A stretch of 60,752 bases of DNA. Origin: Labilithrix sp. Lineage in GTDB: Bacteria; Myxococcota_A; Polyangia; Polyangiales; Polyangiaceae. The DNA lies in NCBI GenBank assembly GCA_019637175.1, contig JAHBWD010000053.1:1-60752 (forward strand). Direction: 5' to 3'. The notes beneath the pieces were generated by a model. That model searched no databases, was not told the origin of the DNA, and saw only the letters and a program-made list of their open reading frames with translations. The position numbers and the translations under genes were made by a program. Below, one piece after another: positions 32,163-40,598 of this stretch (the first letter of the stretch is position 1; each line of letters starts with the position of its first letter).

Positions 32163-33215
32163 TCAGATCCACTCGTCTTCGATCGCCGGGATCTCCGCGC
32201 GCGGAGGAATCGACTTGGCGCGCGCGCGCTGCCGCTCGACCTGAACGGCGCGCTCGGCGAGGAGCACCGCGGCCAAGGCGTCGCTGCCCGTGCAGAGCTC
32301 GCCCGCCTCGCCCTCGTTGAGGAAGCGATGGAACTGCTTCGCCTGCGCGCGCAACGGCTCTTCCTTCTGCACACCGAACTGGATGCGATCGGTCGTGCGG
32401 TAGAGCTCCTGCAACGCGTCATAGCTCGAGCTCGACGGCTCGACGGCCTTGAGCAGGCTGCCGCCGAAGAGCTCGCACGTCTGGAGGATGTAGTCGACGA
32501 AGCAGACGCCGCGCGTTCCCGTCACGCGGATGCTGCGGATCTTCGTCGGGGTGATCCAGTTGACGTGCACCGTCGCGCTCGGCCCGGTGCTCGCGCCGAG
32601 GAAGATCTCCGCGGTGTCGAAGACGCCGTCGCGCCAGGTGACGTGGCACATCGAGTGCTCGAGCTTCAGCGGCCCGACGATGCTGCGGAGCACGTCGATG
32701 TCGTGGACCGCGAGATCGAGGATGACGTTGTTGCCGGTGATGAGCGTCTCGGGGTAACCGCCGACGCGCGTGAACGAGAAGTGGATCGGCGTCCCGAGGA
32801 AGCCTTCCTTGATGATCTCGCGCAGCTTGCGGACCGCGGGGTTGAAGCGCTCGACGTGCCCGACGGCGAGCTTGACGCCCTTCTGTTGCGCGGCGGCGAG
32901 CACCTCGCGGCCTTGCGCGTAGGTGCTCGCGATCGGCTTCTCGACGAGGAGGTGCTTGCCCATCTCGATGAGCTGGAGCGCGACCTCGTGGTGCGTCGCC
33001 GTGGGCGTCGCGATCACGGCGGCGTCGAAGTCGACCCTCGAGAGCTCCGAGACGCTCTTCAGGAACGCCGCCTGACCCAGCTCGGCCGGAGCCTTGGCGT
33101 TGGCCTCCACGATCCCGACGAGCTCGAAGCCCGGCGTATCGCTGAGGACGCGAAGGTGGTTTCTCCCCATGCGACCCATGCCGACGAGGACGATCTTGGT
33201 CTTGGCTGCCATCAT
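32163..33215 (-). CDS. Gfo/Idh/MocA oxidoreductase (GnnA/WbpB-like UDP-sugar 3-dehydrogenase)
   Basis: A 350-residue NAD(P)-dependent dehydrogenase. Rossmann motif VLVGMGRMGRNHLRVL is at the N-terminus, VEKPIAST near residue 93 provides the catalytic EKP lysine, and GHVERFNPAVRKLREI near 115 is typical of UDP-GlcNAc 3-dehydrogenase relatives. NVILDLAVHDIDVLRS holds the conserved H-D pair. The start is ATGATG at 33215 with GGAG upstream. Adjacent to a DegT aminotransferase (11-bp gap), it fits the GnnA-GnnB pair making UDP-2-acetamido-3-amino-glucose. Alternatively it is the WbpB step of the diacetamido-uronic acid pathway. Confidence 0.85.
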   Translation of the reverse strand: MMAAKTKIVLVGMGRMGRNHLRVLSDTPGFELVGIVEANAKAPAELGQAAFLKSVSELSRVDFDAAVIATPTATHHEVALQLIEMGKHLLVEKPIASTYAQGREVLAAAQQKGVKLAVGHVERFNPAVRKLREIIKEGFLGTPIHFSFTRVGGYPETLITGNNVILDLAVHDIDVLRSIVGPLKLEHSMCHVTWRDGVFDTAEIFLGASTGPSATVHVNWITPTKIRSIRVTGTRGVCFVDYILQTCELFGGSLLKAVEPSSSSYDALQELYRTTDRIQFGVQKEEPLRAQAKQFHRFLNEGEAGELCTGSDALAAVLLAERAVQVERQRARAKSIPPRAEIPAIEDEWI

Positions 33216-33226
33216 CGATCTCCGAT

Positions 33227-34345
33227 TCACGCCTTGGCGGCAGCGAGCAGCGCCTCGACGGCGGTGTCGCACTCGTCTTCGCGGATCCCGTAGAAGAGCG
33301 GGAGGTTCACGACGCGCTCGCAGATGCTGCGCGAGTGGCGGAGGTCGCCGTGGACGATCGCCCCCGCGGCCTTCGCCGGCGGCTGCGCGTCCATCGGCTC
33401 GGGATAAGTGCGCGCCGCGCCGACGCCCGCGGCCTTGAGCGCGTCGACGATCTGCTGACCCTTCTTGCTCTCGACGGTGAGGACGTTGAGGTAGCCGTTC
33501 TCCGTGACGCCCGCCGGCGGACCGTAGACCTTGATGCGCTTGTCGCCCGAGAGCCTCTCCCGATAGCGCTTGGCCGCCGCGCGGCGCGACTCGAGGATCG
33601 CGGGAAGCTCGGCGAGCACGCGGAGCAAGAACGCCGCCTGCACGCCCCCCATGCGCGAGTTCCAACCGACGTGGGCGTACGAGTAGTGCTCCGATCGACC
33701 GTGGTTGCAGATCGAGCGCACGAACGCCTCGCGCTCCTTCGTTTGCATCGTGATCGCGCCGCCATCCATCGCGCCGCCGACGACCTTGGCGGGATAGAAC
33801 GAGAGCGTGGCGACTTCGGCCTTCGCGAGCACCGGCTCGCCTTGGACCTCGACGCCGAAGCACTGCGCGCCGTCTTCGAGGAGGGCGACGCCTCGTTCCT
33901 TGCAGAATGCACGAATCTCGGAGAGGCGCCCGGAGGTCCACCCGTACAGGTGCACGAGCATCGCGGCGTCGAAGCGGTGCGCGTCGTGCGCGGCGCGCAG
34001 CTCCTCGAGGCTCATCTGCAGATCGTCGGGATCGATGTCGACGAGAACGGGGATCGCGCCGAGCTGAGCGACGGCCTCGAAGGTGGCCCAGAACGTGAGG
34101 TTCGGCAGGGCGACCTTCATCCCGCGCTTCACCCCGAGGGCCTGGAGACCGACGAGCAGCGCGTCCGTCCCGTTCGCGCAGGACACGACGAGCGGCGCGC
34201 CCAGCACGCTCGCGAGCTTCTTCTCGACGGCGCCCACGCGGGGCCCGCCGACGAACTCGCAGTTGTCGAGGCACTCCGTCCAGTCGGAGAGGACGTCGCC
34301 TCGAACCTTCGCAACCAGCCGCTTGAGGTCGATGAAAGGAACCAT
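33227..34345 (-). CDS. DegT/DnrJ/EryC1 aminotransferase (GnnB/WbpE-like)
   Basis: A 372-residue PLP-dependent sugar-nucleotide aminotransferase. SCANGTDALLVGLQALGV near residue 55 and LVDIDPDDLQMS near 102 match WbpE/FdtB-type enzymes. LLEDGAQCFG near 155 and SFYPAKVVGG near 182 give the PLP-site Asp and Schiff-base Lys, and HVGWNSRMGGVQAAFLL near 226 is a family signature. It probably converts a 3-keto UDP-sugar, made by the product of the next gene, into the 3-amino sugar. First gene of a four-gene minus-strand operon. AAGGAGG (34358-34364) lies 12 bases before the ATG. Confidence 0.88.
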   Translation of the reverse strand: MVPFIDLKRLVAKVRGDVLSDWTECLDNCEFVGGPRVGAVEKKLASVLGAPLVVSCANGTDALLVGLQALGVKRGMKVALPNLTFWATFEAVAQLGAIPVLVDIDPDDLQMSLEELRAAHDAHRFDAAMLVHLYGWTSGRLSEIRAFCKERGVALLEDGAQCFGVEVQGEPVLAKAEVATLSFYPAKVVGGAMDGGAITMQTKEREAFVRSICNHGRSEHYSYAHVGWNSRMGGVQAAFLLRVLAELPAILESRRAAAKRYRERLSGDKRIKVYGPPAGVTENGYLNVLTVESKKGQQIVDALKAAGVGAARTYPEPMDAQPPAKAAGAIVHGDLRHSRSICERVVNLPLFYGIREDECDTAVEALLAAAKA

Positions 34346-34357
34346 ATGGAATTCGGC

Positions 34358-34367
34358 CCTCCTTATA
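34358..34367 (-). promoter_or_regulatory. Overlapping Shine-Dalgarno/-10 sequence before the 33227 gene
   Basis: The minus strand reads TATAAGGAGG here. TATAAG (34362-34367) would be a good -10, with CTGGCA 18 bp upstream as a possible -35. AAGGAGG (34358-34364) is a near-perfect ribosome-binding site. Both cannot fully serve one transcript, because initiation from this -10 would remove part of the ribosome-binding site. Either an upstream promoter is used or the leader is very short. Confidence 0.4.
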
Positions 34368-34400
34368 GTGAAAACCTCGTTAGACTGCCAGCGCGCGCCG

Positions 34401-34440
34401 CGCCTCTCGTCGCCTCTCGCCTCCTCTCGTCTCGTCTCGC
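34401..34440. repeat. Simple CTCTCGT-type repeat
   Basis: CGCCTCTCG occurs at 34401 and 34411, followed by CTCCTCTCGTCTCGTCTCGC. This pyrimidine-rich tract immediately precedes the glycosyltransferase start at 34458 and may be slippage-prone or affect its leader. Confidence 0.5.
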
Positions 34441-34457
34441 TGGGGCCGTCACTCCCA

Positions 34458-35186
34458 ATGCGCAGCAAGCTCGTATACGTGCTCCCCGTTCACAACGAGG
34501 AGAAGGTCCTCGCCGCCAACGTCGGCCGGTTGACCTCTTATCTCGAGCGCTGGCCCGACGCGCAGGTGTTCCTGGTCGAGAACGGCAGCAAGGACGGCTC
34601 GTGGGAGCTGTCGCGCACGCTGGAAGGCGGCACGGGCGTCCAGGTGAGAGCGTTCCAGGAGCCGAACGCGGGGATCGGCTACGCCTACCACCGCGGCCTC
34701 GCCGAGGCGGTCGAGCAGTTCGGGCCCGCGCCGTCGCGCTGGGCGGTCCTCACCGCGGCCGACCTCCCTTTCGGGTTCAGCGATCTCGAAGCGGCCATGG
34801 TCGATCTGGAAGGCTCGGCCGCGCGGATCTTGGTCGGATCGAAGGCCCACCCCCAGAGCCAGATCGACCGGAGCTTCAAGCGCAAGATGATGAGCGCCGC
34901 GTACCGCCTCGCGCGACGCGCGGCGATCGGCATGCGCGTCGGCGACTCGCAAGGGAGCGTCTTTCTCCGTCTCGATCTCGCGAGCGCGCTCCTTCCCAAG
35001 ATCGAGGCGCGTGGCTTCTTCTATTCGACCGAGCTCTGTCACTTCGCGGAGCGCGCGGGCGAGACGATCGTCGAGCTGCCGGTCGTGCTCGAAGAGCAGC
35101 AGCGCGAATCGACCGTGCGACCGGCGCGCGACAGCCTCGCGATGGCGCGCGAGCTGATGCGCTTGCGCGCACACGAGAAAAAGTAG
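34458..35186 (+). CDS. Family 2 glycosyltransferase
   Basis: A 242-residue GT-A glycosyltransferase. KLVYVLPVHNEEKVLAANV at the N-terminus and FLVENGSKDGSW near residue 38 are the nucleotide-binding motifs. TAADLPFGFSDLEAAM near 100 replaces the usual DADxQ block, so the metal-binding DxD is degenerate (AAD). No membrane segments are seen, so it acts in the cytoplasm. It is divergent from the aminosugar operon (112-bp spacer) and convergent, with a 3-bp gap, with the PQQ dehydrogenase gene. Donor and acceptor are unknown. Confidence 0.8.
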   Translation: MRSKLVYVLPVHNEEKVLAANVGRLTSYLERWPDAQVFLVENGSKDGSWELSRTLEGGTGVQVRAFQEPNAGIGYAYHRGLAEAVEQFGPAPSRWAVLTAADLPFGFSDLEAAMVDLEGSAARILVGSKAHPQSQIDRSFKRKMMSAAYRLARRAAIGMRVGDSQGSVFLRLDLASALLPKIEARGFFYSTELCHFAERAGETIVELPVVLEEQQRESTVRPARDSLAMARELMRLRAHEKK

Positions 35187-35189
35187 CGG

Positions 35190-37376
35190 CTACGGAACCG
35201 CGGCGCAGTCGGCGAGCGATCGAATCCACTGGTCGAGCAAGTCGACCGCACGCTCGTCGGTCGTCTGGGAGCCGACCGGTGGCATGCGCAGCGCGCTGCC
35301 GGGCGCGGCGCGAAGCGCCTCGAAGATCGCGCTCGACTCGGGGCTCGCCGGCGTGAGGCGCGCGGCCCCCGAAGCGTTCGTCGCTCCGCAGGTCCGCGTC
35401 GCGTCGCGAGGAACGAAGAAGCGGAGGTCCATGTCGTCAGGCTTCGATCCCTCGTGACAGCTCGAGCAGTTCGCGTGCAGATACGCCCTCGCGCGCAGCC
35501 CCGGCGCGGCGTCGCCGAAGGGATCGGGCAACACGCGATGCCCCGTGACAGGCGCCGCGAGCATGTCCACGTACTCGAGCGTCGCGAGAGGGTTACCGAG
35601 CCGGCCACCGTAGTCGACACCGGCGCGATCGATCTGCCCCGCCTCGAAGCCGAGCGTTCGCATGTTCCCGTTGGCCGCGTGGCAGGTCGCGCATTCGTTC
35701 GGCCGCACGTGATGGATCCGCCCCGAAGGAAGAGCGATCGACTTGGCCTCGGTCGCGAGCGTCGCGTCTCGCTGGTTCTCGGCCCACGCGTAGGTGTACG
35801 CGCCCCACGCGCCGTCGGGCCGGCGCACGAGCATCTGCGTCTCGAGCAGCTTGTCCTCCGCGCGGATCGTCCGCATCGCGATGGATCGCGGAGGCAGCTC
35901 GAGGTGGCCTTGATCGAGCACGCCGATCGGCGCATCGGCCGGGACCGAGATCGAGCGCTGCGCAGTCGATCCGTCGAGCCACTGCGGCGCGTTCACGTCG
36001 TAGGGAAAGAGTCCGGGCGCGGGCTTCGCCGGCTCCGCCGCGTCGACGCACCCCGTCGCGCTCAGCTTCTCGGGCATCTCGAGCGCGACGACCGGCGGAA
36101 CGATCCTGAGCACCCTACCGTTGTGGGTGACGAAGAGCATCTCTCCGTCGACGTCGAGCCCCATCGACGAGGGATTCACCCGCTCGAGGCCCTCGTCGAG
36201 ACGCACCGGCACCGGCTCGACGACGTCGGTGGGGATGGCCCAGAAGATCCCCGAGGCGTAGTCGCAGTAGATGTACTTGCCGCTCAGCGACGGGATCGAC
36301 TTGCCGCGGTAAACGACGCCGCCCACCACCGCGACGCCCTCCTCGTGCGGGTAGACGACGACGGGATCGATGAGCCCCGTCGTGTCGCACGTCGTCGCGT
36401 TGAAGCACGCCTTCCCCTCGAGGATCGCGAATCCGTAGTTGCCGCCGAGCACGACGCGATCGATCTCTTCGAACTTGTCTTGTCCGACGTCGCCGACCCA
36501 GAGCTCGCCGGTCGGCACGTCGAAGTTGAAGCGCCAAGGATTGCGAAAGCCGCGCGCGAAGACCTCGGGCGCGCCTCCTCCCAGCGCGTAGGGGTTCGTC
36601 GGAGGTATGCCGTACGGATCTCCACCGTCGACGTCGATACGGAGGATCTTGCCGAACAGCGCGTGCGTGTCTTGCGCGAGCGGGGACGCGAACGCTCCGC
36701 CGTCGCCGACCGCGAAGTACAGGAACCCGTCGGGACCGAAGGCGAGCTTGTTGCCGTTGTGCCACGCGTTCGGCTGATCGCGAACGAGGAGGCGCTTCTC
36801 GGTCGCGGGATCGATCGTGAGGCCGCCGTCGGTGGACTGAAATCGCGCGAGCACCGACTGGAACGCCACGCCGGCCGGCGGCGGCTGGATCTCGTGCGGC
36901 GTTTGATAGGAGACGTAGACGTAGCCGTTCTGCCCGAACTTCGGATGGAAGGCGACGCTGAGCAGCCCCGAGTCGTAACCGAAGACGACCCTCGAGCTGA
37001 GGTCGAGCACGACGGGTGCGCTCGTGCCGTCGCTCCCGAGGTAGTGAAGGTAACCGCGCTGGTTGACGACGTAGAGGCGACCGCTCTGCGGGATCACGTC
37101 GACGAGGTTGTCGAGCTTCGCCTTCGTCACCGACTCGAACGCGATGCGCGCCTTGGCGTCGGGCCGAGGCGCGGGCTTCTCTCCCGCGACGCACGTCGCG
37201 CTCACGGGCCGTGCGTCGAGCCCCCACGCGGGAGCCGGCGCGGGCTCCGGTGGCGGAGACGCTTCGAGCGCGCGCGGGAATGTCTCGTCGCACGACGCGC
37301 CGAGCATGGCGCCCAAGATGATCACGATCGATGCGCGGCGCGGTCGTCGCGACCGCGCAGAAGCAAGCGCCGACAT
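35190..37376 (-). CDS. PQQ-dependent sugar dehydrogenase-like lipoprotein fused to a diheme cytochrome c domain
   Basis: A 728-residue exported protein with lipobox GASC near residue 29. Residues about 85-490 form a soluble glucose/sorbosone dehydrogenase beta-propeller (GLLSVAFHPKFGQNGYVYVSY, WHNGNKLAFGPDGFLYFAVGDGG, FARGFRNPWRFNFD, WVGDVGQDKFEEID). The C-terminal part (about 500-728) begins LFPYDVNAPQWLDGS and contains CATCH near 562 and CSSCH near 637, two haem c sites of the SO2930-like type. It may oxidise sugars outside the membrane and pass electrons directly to its haems. It lies 41 bp after the rffA gene, as the last gene of the glycan array or as a separate unit. Confidence 0.85.
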   Translation of the reverse strand: MSALASARSRRPRRASIVIILGAMLGASCDETFPRALEASPPPEPAPAPAWGLDARPVSATCVAGEKPAPRPDAKARIAFESVTKAKLDNLVDVIPQSGRLYVVNQRGYLHYLGSDGTSAPVVLDLSSRVVFGYDSGLLSVAFHPKFGQNGYVYVSYQTPHEIQPPPAGVAFQSVLARFQSTDGGLTIDPATEKRLLVRDQPNAWHNGNKLAFGPDGFLYFAVGDGGAFASPLAQDTHALFGKILRIDVDGGDPYGIPPTNPYALGGGAPEVFARGFRNPWRFNFDVPTGELWVGDVGQDKFEEIDRVVLGGNYGFAILEGKACFNATTCDTTGLIDPVVVYPHEEGVAVVGGVVYRGKSIPSLSGKYIYCDYASGIFWAIPTDVVEPVPVRLDEGLERVNPSSMGLDVDGEMLFVTHNGRVLRIVPPVVALEMPEKLSATGCVDAAEPAKPAPGLFPYDVNAPQWLDGSTAQRSISVPADAPIGVLDQGHLELPPRSIAMRTIRAEDKLLETQMLVRRPDGAWGAYTYAWAENQRDATLATEAKSIALPSGRIHHVRPNECATCHAANGNMRTLGFEAGQIDRAGVDYGGRLGNPLATLEYVDMLAAPVTGHRVLPDPFGDAAPGLRARAYLHANCSSCHEGSKPDDMDLRFFVPRDATRTCGATNASGAARLTPASPESSAIFEALRAAPGSALRMPPVGSQTTDERAVDLLDQWIRSLADCAAVP

Positions 37377-37417
37377 CGAGCGCAAACCTATCACCTGCCG
37401 CGTCCCGAGCAAGGTCG

Positions 37418-38542
37418 TCAGGCCTGGAACGACGTGACGGCGTCGATCACTTTCGCCTGTTCTTCGGAGGATAGCGTCGTATGGAACGGCAGGCGTACGA
37501 GCCTCTCGCTCACGGACTCCGTCACCGGGCACGCCCCAGCTCGACCGCCGAAGCGCACGCCCATCGGCGACAGATGCAGCGGCTGATAGTGGAACACCGC
37601 GGCGACGCCGCGGCTCGCGAGGTGCGCGATGAACGCCGTCCGCTGCGCGAGATCGGGGAGGAGCAGGTAGAACATGTGAAACGCCTGCTCGCAGTGCGGC
37701 GGCACGAGGGGGAGCGAAACGCCCGCCGCCGGCGCCCACGCTCGCAGCGCTTCCGCGTAGCGCTCCCAGATCGCGCGACGACGTGCCTGGATCCGTTCTC
37801 GCGCCTCGAGCTGCCCGAGGAGAATCGCCGCGAGCACGTCGGAGAGCACGTAGCTAGAGCCGACGTCGACCCAGGTGTACTTGTCGATCTGGCCGCGAAA
37901 GAACCGCGCGCGGTTCGTGCCTTTCTCGCGGAGGATCTCGGCACGCTCGGCGTGCCGCGCGTCGGCCACGACGAGCGCGCCGCCCTCGCCGCAGGCGATG
38001 TTCTTCGTCTCGTGAAAGCTCTGCGTGGCGAGCGCTCCGAACGTCCCGAGCCGTCGACCGCGGTAGCTCCCGAGGAGACCGTGCGCGTTGTCTTCGACGA
38101 TCGCGATCCCACTCTCGGCGGCCACGCGGCCGATCTCGTCCATCTCGCAGCCTACGCCGGCGTAGTGCACCGGCACGATCGCCTTGGTCTTCGGCGTAAC
38201 CAGCGCTCCGAGCAAGCGCTCATCGAGGTTGAGCGTGTCGGGCCGAACGTCGGCAAAGACCGGCGTCGCGCCGCGGAGCACGAACGCGTTGACCGTGGAG
38301 ACGAACGTGAACGAAGGGACGATGACCTCGTCGCCCGGCCCGATCTCGAGCAAGATCGCGCTCATCTCGAGCGCGTGGGTGCACGACGTCGTCACGAGCA
38401 CGCGCGGAACGCCGAAGATCTCTTCGAGCAGCGCCTCGGCCCGGCGGCAGAACGGCCCGTCGCCCGAGGTTTGGCGACCGAGCGCCTCCTGTACGTACGC
38501 GAGCTCGTTGCCCGAGAGCCCGAAGCGATTGAACGGAATCAT
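37418..38542 (-). CDS. rffA: dTDP-4-amino-4,6-dideoxygalactose transaminase (RffA/WecE)
   Basis: A 374-residue DegT-family aminotransferase very similar to E. coli WecE. Matching strings are MIPFNRFGLSGNELAYVQEA, FTFVSTVNAFVLRGA, VPVHYAGVGCEMD, SFHETKNIACGEGGA (Schiff-base Lys), REKGTNRARFFRGQIDKYTW and VDVGSSYVLSDVLAA. It converts dTDP-4-keto-6-deoxyglucose to dTDP-4-amino-4,6-dideoxygalactose with PLP and glutamate. rmlA and rmlB in the same array supply the substrate. Its ATG overlaps the stop of the methyltransferase as ATGA. No WecD-type acetyltransferase is adjacent. Confidence 0.93.
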   Translation of the reverse strand: MIPFNRFGLSGNELAYVQEALGRQTSGDGPFCRRAEALLEEIFGVPRVLVTTSCTHALEMSAILLEIGPGDEVIVPSFTFVSTVNAFVLRGATPVFADVRPDTLNLDERLLGALVTPKTKAIVPVHYAGVGCEMDEIGRVAAESGIAIVEDNAHGLLGSYRGRRLGTFGALATQSFHETKNIACGEGGALVVADARHAERAEILREKGTNRARFFRGQIDKYTWVDVGSSYVLSDVLAAILLGQLEARERIQARRRAIWERYAEALRAWAPAAGVSLPLVPPHCEQAFHMFYLLLPDLAQRTAFIAHLASRGVAAVFHYQPLHLSPMGVRFGGRAGACPVTESVSERLVRLPFHTTLSSEEQAKVIDAVTSFQA

Positions 38543-39420
38543 CGCACCTCCTCGCGCCTCCTCGCGACCAAGAGCAGCGAGCCACCGACGGGAAGCGAGA
38601 GGCCCGCGCGAATCGCAGCCCGCTCGGCGCCGAGCATCGCTCCGAACGCGGCGTCGAGCGCCCGCGGAAGCGCAAACTCGCGATCCGCGACGTGCTCCTT
38701 CGGCTCGCGGCGCGCCATCCAGCGAGACACGATCATCGGCGGCAAGAGACTCGTCACGAACGAGCTGCATCGCACCACGTCGAAGCCCGCGCGCTGCACC
38801 TTGGCGACGAGATCGGCTCTCGTGTACCGGCGCACGTGATGCGCGGACTCGTCCGATCGAGACCAGAGCCACGGGTGCTGCGGCACCGTCAGCACGACGC
38901 CGCCCGTAGCGCGCGTCACGCGCCGCATTTCCGCGAGCGCGGTCTCGTCTTCGGGCACGTGCTCGAGCACGTCGAAGGCGCCGACGACGTCGAACTCGTC
39001 TTCGAAAGGGAGCGCGCGCACGTCGAGCTGATAGAGGCGCGCGCGCCTGAGCCGCGTCGCGGCGAAGGCCAGCGCCTCGGGATAGGCCTCGCCCCCGGAG
39101 AGCTCCGCGTCGGAGAAGGAACGTTCGAGGTGGGAGAGGACGAACCCCGTCCCGCACCCGATCTCGAAGATGCGCCGCGGGCGAGGGAAGTATCGGCGGA
39201 TGGCCCACGCGATCAAACGATTGCGCGAGCGAAACCAGAAGTGGCTCGCCTCGTGCTCGAACAGCTCGGAGAATCCGGAGACCTCGAAGCCGCCGCGCTC
39301 GTCGTCGAGCGCGGTCGAGAGCTCGACCCATCCGTCTCGAACGGGTGGGCGCGCGCCGCAGCTCGCGCAGCTCCAGTCGTCGCCCGTGAGCGGCACGCGG
39401 CACTTCGTGCATAGCCTCAT
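38539..39420 (-). CDS. Class I SAM methyltransferase with N-terminal zinc ribbon
   Basis: A 293-residue protein. The first 25 residues have two CxxC pairs (CTKC and CASC) forming a zinc ribbon. Then come HFWFRSRNRLI and the SAM-binding motif IFEIGCGTGFVLSHLE near residue 85, with AFDVLEHVPED near 145. This architecture is common in methyltransferases of O-antigen and capsule clusters. Its start and stop overlap the ATP-grasp and rffA genes as ATGA, so it is coupled on both sides. Likely a sugar O- or N-methyltransferase; the target is unknown. Confidence 0.85.
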   Translation of the reverse strand: MRLCTKCRVPLTGDDWSCASCGARPPVRDGWVELSTALDDERGGFEVSGFSELFEHEASHFWFRSRNRLIAWAIRRYFPRPRRIFEIGCGTGFVLSHLERSFSDAELSGGEAYPEALAFAATRLRRARLYQLDVRALPFEDEFDVVGAFDVLEHVPEDETALAEMRRVTRATGGVVLTVPQHPWLWSRSDESAHHVRRYTRADLVAKVQRAGFDVVRCSSFVTSLLPPMIVSRWMARREPKEHVADREFALPRALDAAFGAMLGAERAAIRAGLSLPVGGSLLLVARRREEVR

Positions 39421-40598
39421 GGGTCGACGCCGAGCTTCATCCTGGCGCGAAGCTCCGCGACCCTCGCGTCGAGCTCGCGCCTGCTCTCCGCGCGCAACGT
39501 GGCCTCGCCCACGCGCGTCCTGCCGTTGATGAACGCCTCGACCGGCTCGCCGATCGCGTAGTCGAACGACAGCGCTCTCACCCAGGGCTCCTGCTTCAAG
39601 CGATCGACCTCGCTCGCGTCGAACGAGAGCTTGCCCGCGCGCTCCACGCCGAGGATGAGCTGCGCGACCGGCCGCGCGGCGACCGCGCGCGCGAAGGAGA
39701 CGTCGCTCCCGCACGCGAGGCGAACGGCGATCTCGGCGAGATCGATCCCCGTCGCCTCGTTCACCAATCGCGTCAGCGCGTTGCCGCCGAGGCGCGGCGT
39801 CAGCTCGAGGACGTGGGGCGTGCCGTCTGCCGCGACGACGAAGTCGCAGTCGAAGACCGCGCGCGCGATCCCATGCTTGGCGAGGATCTGCGCGATGAGC
39901 GCCGTCGTTCGCTCGGGAGCGATCGCAGCCGGAACGAAGTGCGCCGCGGTCGCGACGAACGGCGCCTTGGCCGTCTCGCGATCGGTCACGACGCTGAACG
40001 CAATCGATCCATCGATCACCACGCCCTCACAGGTGCCTTGTCGCCCGTAAACGAGCTCTTCGACGATGGCGACGCGCGTCGGGGAGAACGCCAGCGTCGC
40101 CGGCAATCGCTCGCGAAGCTCCGGCTCCGTCCGGACGATGAAGACGCCCTTGCTGCCGGAGGAGCCCTCGGGCTTCACGATCAGGGGGAAAGGCCCGGGC
40201 AGCTCGATCGCGTCGTCGTCGCCCGCAGCGACCTGCACGAACCGCGGCGCCGGCAACCCTTCGGACGCGAGGAAGCGGCGGAAGAGAACCTTGCTCGTGA
40301 GCGTCTTCGCGCTCTCCAAGGGGATCGCCGGCAAGCCGAGCGCGCCGGCGACGTGAGCGGCAGTCGCGACGGCGACGTCGGTGCAGGGCGCGACCACGCC
40401 GGCGATCCCTTCGCGCCGAGCGACGCCGAGGACCCCGTCGAAGTCCGTGGTGTCCACTTCGTAGCTCGCGTCGGCGAGCGCGTGGCCCGGGTTGGTCGGG
40501 ACGTTATCGGTCGTGACCACCCGATGACCGAGCTCCTTCGCGCGTCGGATCACGTCGAGCTGATATCGGCTCGCGCCGAGCACCAGCAGGCTACTCAT
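39417..40598 (-). CDS. ATP-grasp ligase of glycan cluster
   Basis: A 393-residue protein of the CarB/D-Ala-D-Ala ligase-like ATP-grasp superfamily. The N-terminal pre-ATP-grasp fold starts LLVLGASRYQLDVIRRAKELG. Then come LTSKVLFRRFLASEGLPAP near residue 95 and the phosphate-binding loop IVKPEGSSGSKGVF near 140. EELVYGRQ, FDCDFVV and HVLELTPRLGGNAL near 270-285 (Mg-binding Glu/Asn) complete the site. Such enzymes join a carboxylate to an amine through an acyl-phosphate. Beside rffA it may attach an amino acid or other acid to the 4-amino sugar. The start overlaps the upstream glycosyltransferase by 8 bp. Confidence 0.85.
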   Translation of the reverse strand: MSSLLVLGASRYQLDVIRRAKELGHRVVTTDNVPTNPGHALADASYEVDTTDFDGVLGVARREGIAGVVAPCTDVAVATAAHVAGALGLPAIPLESAKTLTSKVLFRRFLASEGLPAPRFVQVAAGDDDAIELPGPFPLIVKPEGSSGSKGVFIVRTEPELRERLPATLAFSPTRVAIVEELVYGRQGTCEGVVIDGSIAFSVVTDRETAKAPFVATAAHFVPAAIAPERTTALIAQILAKHGIARAVFDCDFVVAADGTPHVLELTPRLGGNALTRLVNEATGIDLAEIAVRLACGSDVSFARAVAARPVAQLILGVERAGKLSFDASEVDRLKQEPWVRALSFDYAIGEPVEAFINGRTRVGEATLRAESRRELDARVAELRARMKLGVDP

